Positions 63,032 to 64,000 of a DNA stretch of 64,000 bases are shown one piece after another. Location: the NCBI GenBank assembly GCA_012729505.1, contig JAAYDA010000029.1, positions 1-64,000 on the forward strand. Direction: 5' to 3'. The stretch comes from Syntrophomonadaceae bacterium. GTDB lineage: Bacteria > Bacillota > Syntrophomonadia > Syntrophomonadales > DTU052. Below the pieces are notes generated by a model that was not told the origin of the DNA, did no database searches, and worked only from the letters and a program-made list of their open reading frames with translations. How positions within the stretch are numbered: the stretch's first letter is position 1; the number at the start of each line of letters is the position of its first letter. The position numbers and the translations under genes are program-made.

Positions 63032-64000
63032 CTACTCCAACACAATCCCCCGGTCCCCCACAGCCATCTCACCGATAACCCAGGGATTCTCCCCTGCTGC
63101 CCGCAATTCCGCCAGGGCCGCCTCCGCCTCTTCCGGGCTAACTACTACTATAAAACCAATCCCCATATTGAAAGTTCGATACATCTCCCCGGTCTCAACC
63201 TGACCCAGCTCCGCCAGCAGCTTAAAAATGGCGGGAGATGTCCAACTGGAGGTCTTGATTCTTCCTTCCAATCCAGATGGAAGCACCCGACTGAGATTAC
63301 CGGGAATACCTCCTCCGGTTATGTGAGCCATTGCCTTGATTTCCACACAGTTCATAAGATGCATAATGCTATTCACATAAATCCGGGTAGGGGTAAGCAG
63401 CTCTGACCCCACACTCCTCCCCAAAGCCTCCGGCACCTGATCCGGGCCATACCCGGCTCGTTCAAACACTATTTTCCGCGCCAGAGAATACCCATTCGAA
63501 TGAAGGCCAGACGAAGCCAAACCGATGATCATATCGCCGGCTTGAGTGTTTTTACCATTAATTATCTCATCCTGATTAGCCACTCCTACGGCAAACCCGG
63601 CCAGATCGTATTCGTCATTCCCATAAAAGTCAGGCATCTCCGCCGTTTCACCACCAATGAGAGCACAGCCGGCCTGACGGCATCCCTCCGCCACACCTTT
63701 GACAATATCAGCTACCCGTTCAGGCACCAGCCGGCCTACTGCCAGGTAATCCAGGAAAAACAGCGGCTCAGCTCCATAAACCAGAATATCATTGACACAC
63801 ATAGCCACCAGATCAATGCCGATAGTATCGTGAATACCCGTTATCTGAGCCACCTTCAGCTTAGTCCCGACTCCATCCGTCCCGGATAACAGCACCGGTT
63901 GGGGATACCGCTCCAGATCCAGCTTGAACAGTCCTGCAAAACCGCCTATTTCCGATACCACCTCCGGCCTTCTGGTCCCCTTGATCAAAGAGGAAATCAG
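63032..64000 (-). CDS. purM: Phosphoribosylformylglycinamidine cyclo-ligase (partial, N-terminus outside the window)
   Basis: This AIR synthetase fragment contains LLSGTDGVGTKLKVA, CVNDILVYGAEPLFFLDY, ALIGGETAEMPDFY and the C-terminal MAHITGGGIPGNLSRVLP. The frame is still open at position 64000, so the start lies beyond the window. About 25-30 N-terminal residues are missing compared with the usual length of about 345. An internal ATG at 63988 is not the true start. Confidence 0.96.
   Translation of the reverse strand: MISSLIKGTRRPEVVSEIGGFAGLFKLDLERYPQPVLLSGTDGVGTKLKVAQITGIHDTIGIDLVAMCVNDILVYGAEPLFFLDYLAVGRLVPERVADIVKGVAEGCRQAGCALIGGETAEMPDFYGNDEYDLAGFAVGVANQDEIINGKNTQAGDMIIGLASSGLHSNGYSLARKIVFERAGYGPDQVPEALGRSVGSELLTPTRIYVNSIMHLMNCVEIKAMAHITGGGIPGNLSRVLPSGLEGRIKTSSWTSPAIFKLLAELGQVETGEMYRTFNMGIGFIVVVSPEEAEAALAELRAAGENPWVIGEMAVGDRGIVLE

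Overview
The window looks like the chromosome of an anaerobic, probably spore-forming Clostridia-type Firmicute, most likely a syntrophic or acetate/fatty-acid metabolising lineage close to Syntrophomonadaceae. This is inferred from gene content only. The evidence is strong Gram-positive ribosome binding sites with many TTG and GTG starts, a GerMN lipoprotein, GatCAB, a YerC-type regulator, a large HdrABC-FlxABCD electron-transfer operon, class I two-subunit fumarase and a YaaH-type acetate carrier. Most genes lie on the minus strand. The exceptions are tRNA-Pro, the acetate carrier, a radical SAM gene and a TPP-riboswitch thiamine-transport operon.

Layout. 0-3.2 kb: acyl-CoA synthetase and MFS carrier. 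3.8 kb: tRNA-Pro(UGG) with its own promoter and terminator. 4-7.8 kb: VanY-type carboxypeptidase, an unidentified membrane-anchored protein and a two-component system. 8-11.3 kb: phosphodiesterase, rdgB, rph and the two fumarase subunits. 11.6-17 kb: acetate carrier, GerMN lipoprotein, MoxR-like ATPase, LytTR regulator and isochorismatase-like hydrolase. 17-20 kb: radical SAM gene, a large structured intergenic element, a DUF1285-like gene and a PLP acyltransferase. 20.2-27.1 kb: hdrC-hdrB-hdrA-flxD-flxC-flxB-flxA. 27.4-30.4 kb: TPP riboswitch and a thiamine-precursor ABC transporter. 30.4-32.3 kb: a MITE-like element, two palindromic structures, HAD and CBS genes, and dispersed repeats. 32.3-39.3 kb: glycogen/sugar-nucleotide genes with two stand-alone starch-binding-like modules. 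39.6-43.9 kb: citrate synthase-like, aconitase-like and isocitrate dehydrogenase genes. 44-51.6 kb: gatCAB, ligA and pcrA. 51.7-58.8 kb: a complete histidine operon with hisZ and a YerC regulator. 58.8-64 kb: HD protein, then purD, purH, purN and purM (cut by the window end).

The most notable observation is that two consecutive genes of the Hdr-Flx operon each carry an in-frame TGA exactly where the family has a conserved cysteine. These are hdrA (the DCSA-C-I position) and flxD/mvhD (the SG-C-HPGECHY position). Each TGA is followed by a hairpin placed and shaped like a bacterial SECIS element. Read as selenocysteine, both genes have normal family length (659 and 145 residues). A standard gene caller would split or truncate both. 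The operon therefore appears to encode a double-selenoprotein, NAD(P)H-linked, heterodisulfide-reductase-like electron-bifurcating complex.

Other points of interest are the multibranched structured element at 18.1-18.3 kb, a degenerate phosphomannomutase domain fused to a nucleotidyltransferase, a compact route from oxaloacetate to 2-oxoglutarate, a MITE that supplies a stop codon, and an HD-domain gene that probably starts at ATT.
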